A stretch of 64,000 bases of DNA from Aquilaria yunnanensis (taxonomy: Eukaryota > Streptophyta > Magnoliopsida > Malvales > Thymelaeaceae): the NCBI GenBank assembly GCA_039654915.1, contig CM077597.1, forward strand, positions 31,346,001-31,410,000, read 5' to 3'. Below the pieces are notes generated by a model. It made no database searches and was not told the origin of the DNA. It saw only the letters and a program-made list of their open reading frames with translations. Positions within the stretch are counted from its first letter, which is position 1; every line of letters starts with the position of its first letter. This document shows positions 60,096 to 64,000 of the stretch, piece after piece. The translations under genes and the position numbers were made by a program.

Positions 60096-61133
60096 TTAGT
60101 CACAGAGTTCGTTTTCCTTAGGATCACTTTCCACAACCGGCTCATTAATGTCTCCTTCCTTCTCAACCAACTTGGCCTTTAGTGCAGCAACCTCGACCTC
60201 CAAGCCATTAACTTTGTTCTTATAAATATTTTCTTAGTTTTTAGTACCCTTATACTAATTGCATTGCATGTTATTTCCATGCAAAAATGAGAGAAGGAAA
60301 TGGTAGTTCTTGGTTCTAAATTACTGACAAAAGTTACTGTGAAAACTTAACTTGTGTTAATGGTAGTACAAGGTTGAGTTAATGGTGACAGACGAACTGG
60401 TAATCTGCAGGTCCAACAATGGACACAGAGATCAGTGAGAAGCAGAGTCACTGTGGCCAAGACTTGTGCCTGCTATGTACACAACAGTAGTAAGCAAGGA
60501 GTAGCAAAGAATTAATGAATGGAAGTTGCATGAACTTTTGTTGGCTGTCTATTAATTTTGTAATTGGCAGAGCAGCTTTTGTCGTTGAATCCTGTTAATT
60601 GTGCCCATAATAAACTGTTAATTGTGTCCCATTCTGGATAAAACGTTCATATTTGTCATGAAAATAAAAAAAATAAAAAAATTTATAAATTGTTTCCACG
60701 TTTATCTTTCACTTTGACAAGTAAATGAAGAAAGGTAGAAAAGTGAATACAGACATGATAATTTGAAGGGTAATATACTGAAGTAATTTATTAACTATGA
60801 AGATATTGTAGAGTTTTGGAACAGCCCAAAATAAAATATATTACATAATTTTTGGGACAGATGGAGATAATGCACGAGACACGCTTGTGAACAGGGGCCA
60901 GAAATAAGCGGAGTTGAATAACATCTAACATGTAATCCTAAAACTGAAGGAGAAGCAGAAAACAGGGGACCACTTTTGTTCAAAAACTTATCGTTGTCTC
61001 CTAAGCCTCCCCCGTTTGTCATTTTATATCTACCCCTTCTACCATGACTTGTGCTTTTCTTTTGATCTACCACATTAAGGCGAAATTTAGAGGTACTAGC
61101 AACAAAACTGTAACATCCGATTGCCTGCATCAA
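60096..61133 (-). CDS. Small two-exon protein, possibly plastid-targeted, function unknown
   Basis: Exon 1 is 61133-60930 (68 codons) and exon 2 is 60218-60096. The GT...AG intron of 711 bp joins them in phase, giving about 108 residues. The N-terminus is Ser/Lys/Arg-rich with few acidic residues (QAIGCYSFVASTSKFRLNV), like a chloroplast transit peptide. The C-terminus is a short heptad-like helix (NKVNGLEVEVAALKAKLVEK) and an acidic tail. It lies 389 bp downstream of the RPB4-like gene, same strand. I do not recognise the family. A further exon in the intron cannot be excluded. Confidence 0.45.
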
Positions 61134-61521
61134 TAGATGCAGCTGCGGTTAAACATGCATGTGTTGTATATCGGAGAAAACATGAACATTGTTTCCAGAT
61201 CAACCACATTCCCAACAGAAGAAGTTAGTTTAATAGTCCGCAACATTTTGCAGAAACCGATCATGCAAGCCTACCAGACAGGGTGGATATATCCAGGTTG
61301 CAACAACTCCATCCAAAGAAAAAACTATGAACATGAGCGGTGGACAGGCACAATTTTTCAGTGTTGAGACTGCTGTTCAAAGGCATCCTCCAGAAAACTG
61401 ACCAGAAGATGAACCCGAAGAAGCAATCAGATGGAGCCTTGATATGTTAATGACTAAATATGTTCAAAGCCATCAGAAGCAGAACTGTGAAACATCCTAC
61501 CTAGGACTCCAAGACGACTCT

Positions 61522-63620
61522 TCAGGTTGTCTTTTTAAGCTCTGCCAGCTCATCCAATGCCTCTCTGAGTGGTTCACTGAGTTCGGTTTTCTTTGCCTAT
61601 GCAAAATCAGGTTGTTCATGAATTTCTTCAAAAGCCACAATCTATATAGAGAATAACTAGGGTATAACTATTCAGGCAAGTGATTGGGCTACCATACCTT
61701 TAAAGATGGAATAAGAGCCAAAGCTTCATCAACAGTCTCTGGGCAGACATTAGCAATTATGCATATCTGCAGGAAGGTCACTAATGCAGTTAAGAGGATG
61801 CTGGAACTGTTTGGAATGTACAGCTAGGTTCAAATAGTTACCTCGCCATAGGAGACACCATGTTTTGTCAGAACCCTAAAATTTGAGTTAATGGTTCGAC
61901 AAAGACCAAATTAAAATGTCTTTACTATGACTAATTTTGAGAAAAATAAACAAAAGAGGTTGGGATGGTGGAGTCAAAACAAGGATACTCCAGAGCTCGC
62001 CTGACGGATTGCGGATTTGTGAATTGACAACCGGCTTTGGCATACTGCAGTCCCCTGTCAAATGACCTGAAAAAGAGTCATGTTTGAATCATGAGTCCAT
62101 CAACGAACCATGATATTCCTATCATCTAACAACTTCCAAAGCAGTGCTACTAAAAATCCTTGTGCGAAAATGTAAAGCTTGAGTTTGTCACCTACACTGG
62201 AAGTTTAATGCTTGGATCTGCAGAGAGAAAAACCATTTGTTCCTGGATTCCTTGTAAGATAGTTGCTGCCTCACAATCCATCAAACATTTCACATTCTTA
62301 GGAAGCTCTGCAAGATTGAGAGACAACTTATTTAATCAGTTTGGGCCAACAATATGTACTAAAAGCAAGAAATTAACCACTAAAAAATGCAAACAGATAG
62401 ATTTCTCATCCCTCATTTTTTTGGATAGGAAGAAATCGAAGAAAAAAACATAAAATCTCTATTCGAAAAAGAGGACAGCAATGAAGAATTATAGAACCTT
62501 TGAATCTTATGCAACCAGGAGAAAAGAAAACACACAATGGCAAAATATATCACTACAAAAATGTTAACCCTAAATTTGACAAATAATTTAAGAGACAGAC
62601 CAGAAAAAAAAAGAGGGGGGGGGGGGGGGGGTGGGGGGACAATCCAGCAACCAGCAATGTAGTATTTTGCACTCAGGAAAAAGGATCCGACATCAGCAAA
62701 AGGGTTTGAAAGTATTCAATGAGGTAGATAGGACCATGCAGAGCAGAATGCAGAGGAACGCAAGATGAGAACATTAACACTAGTACCATCGTCAACCGCA
62801 CCTGATCCAACCAGGTCAGCATTGATGGCACAAAATTTACATAATTTTGTACTTTTATTAGCTTCTAAAAGTTATGATAATATAAATCCATGCAAAAGCA
62901 CAATCTGGTAAGTTTTCACACTGAAGCCAAATACATTCCTTCAGAAGATAATTATATTTTCTATTTACATGGAAAAGTGGAATCCAAAAATTAATCAGGG
63001 ACAAAAAGAAGTTGACAGTTGCATCCAATACCAGGAAGCATAAAAAATCATTCATACGTTGATTTAAACTCTAAAATCAAAGATATACGACATTGGAAAA
63101 ACGTATACACATCAAAGACTAAATATTTCATAGAAAAATTGACAATCAAAATAACTAAGAGTTTTGTAAAGTCAATGTGGACAAGGAAATTATGGTTACG
63201 GACCCTGCTCTACTTTGAGTTCTGGTGGACGTGCTTCTTTTGCTGTTGCTGTCCTTCCAGCACCTTTTTCCCCTTTCCCTCCTTTGTTCCAATAACACAG
63301 CAATCATCAATTGGTAATGCAATATAAGGGTTCTGCAAATAAGCAGATAAATCACATATAAATTTTGTGAGGATATGGTTTCCTGTACCTTTACCCTTTG
63401 GTGTTGCATGCTTGCCATCTGCTTTTGATGATGGAAAATTAAAATTGAGGTCCGGAGATCCTACAAAGGAAAATGAAAGAATTTGGAAGATTATTTTATG
63501 CTTCAGAGCTTAACAAATTAGAACGGAGAAACAACGGAACAAGTTGACCTTCAGTGTTGAACTGAACTTTCCTTCCTCGTTTTGACTTTGATGAGCTATT
63601 ATCTTTTCCTGCTGACATAC
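61522..63620 (-). CDS. NRPD4: RPB4-like subunit of RNA polymerases IV and V
   Basis: Eight exons join in phase: 63620-63549, 63460-63389, 63281-63204, 62307-62196, 62066-61989, 61875-61842, 61766-61698 and 61596-61522. They give about 195 residues from the ATG at 63618. The N-terminus is Lys/Ser/Gly-rich (SKRGRKVQF). The C-terminal Rpb4/RPC9 domain has LPKNVKCLMDCEA, DPSIKLPVSFDRGL, FTNPQSVRRALE, IANVCPETVDEALALIPSLK and REALDELAELKK, the pattern of plant NRPD4/NRPE4 rather than RPB4. This subunit is part of nuclear Pol IV and Pol V, which produce siRNA precursors and scaffold RNAs for RNA-directed DNA methylation. No stop or frameshift was found. Exon 1 follows an acceptor-like CTACAG, so an upstream exon beyond the window is likely. 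Confidence 0.82.
62615..62638. repeat. Poly-G tract in an intron of the RPB4-like gene
   Basis: Seventeen G, one T, then six G on the plus strand, preceded by an A-rich run. In the transcript (minus strand) this is a C-run within the intron 62308-63203. The run is long enough to form G-quadruplex structures and to slip in replication or sequencing. Confidence 0.85.
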
Positions 63621-64000
63621 CTGTAGGTGAAAAAAGGAACTGAAGCTATAATGCTGCTTTACAGTTTTCTTAACAGCTGCTACATCAGCTGTATGACCTG
63701 GTTTCCACCTTGATGCATTACAAAGATCAGAAGGCAAACAAAAGGACAAGAAACATAGCTCTAGCAAGTGAAAGATTTAGCCAAACAACAAAAGTACTGA
63801 TGTCTGAAGATATCACGTTTCTCAGAGAAAATATATTTACAGATATCATCATAAATGGCTGAGAAAAAACAGACAGTGATGCATTCTTTTAAAAAATCAT
63901 GAGCAAAGATACCAACAATCACCCACAATATAGGAACAGAAAAACAGTGGCTAATGACAGAAATATTTTGTAGAACGAAAGAAATGGAGTTTATCATTAT
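63621..64000 (-). other. Probable intron or 5' region of the RPB4-like gene
   Basis: No exon with convincing splice sites is seen. A minus-strand stretch at about 63665-63730 (ASRWKPGHTADVAAVKK) looks weakly coding but has no clear fit to the family. Confidence 0.35.

Overview
The window looks like plant nuclear DNA, most likely from a eudicot. It is intron-rich and AT-rich outside transposons, and it holds plant-specific genes (an RPB4-like subunit of RNA polymerase IV/V, a FAR1/FHY3-type gene, a plant Bmt5-like methyltransferase). Most of it is nested transposable elements. All calls come from reading the sequence and comparing translated motifs with remembered families. No database search was run, and identity estimates are by eye unless an exact difference is given.

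Region 1-10260 is a Ty3/gypsy element of the Tat lineage on the minus strand. It has a window-truncated left LTR (1-291) and a complete right LTR (9403-10260). Gag, protease, RT, RNase H, a second archaeal-type RNase H and integrase are all broken by stops or frameshifts. Between integrase and the left LTR lies an opposite-strand gene with four exons, its own TATA box and three premature stops.

Region 10261-16055 holds a non-autonomous hAT element (11889-12738), a two-exon Bmt5-like gene (14605-15466, minus) whose terminal exon has been tandemly duplicated downstream, and one half of a LINE remnant. Region 16056-21733 is a degenerate full-length hAT element that split that LINE. The hAT in turn carries a solo copia LTR (17609-19024) and a foldback element (about 19321-20486).

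Region 23787-53255 is a three-level nest. The host is an old, non-coding LTR element with LTRs of about 2.9 kb. A Ty1/copia element (26841-43922) inserted into it. A young large-LTR, non-autonomous element (27930-37651) then inserted into the copia pol. Its 3.65-kb LTRs differ by one substitution and one 9-bp indel that I can find, and it is flanked by a perfect AGTTG duplication. All three elements read on the minus strand.

Region 53256-64000 is more gene-like. It holds an unrecognised possible gene (53262-54219), a broken FAR1-related gene (55411-57190, minus) with a recent hAT MITE just upstream that contains a Stowaway-like MITE, a small two-exon possible plastid protein gene (60096-61133, minus), and an apparently intact RPB4-like Pol IV/V subunit gene (61522-63620, minus; 5' end may lie outside). 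The last is notable because Pol IV and Pol V run the RNA-directed DNA methylation pathway that silences transposons like those filling the rest of the window.
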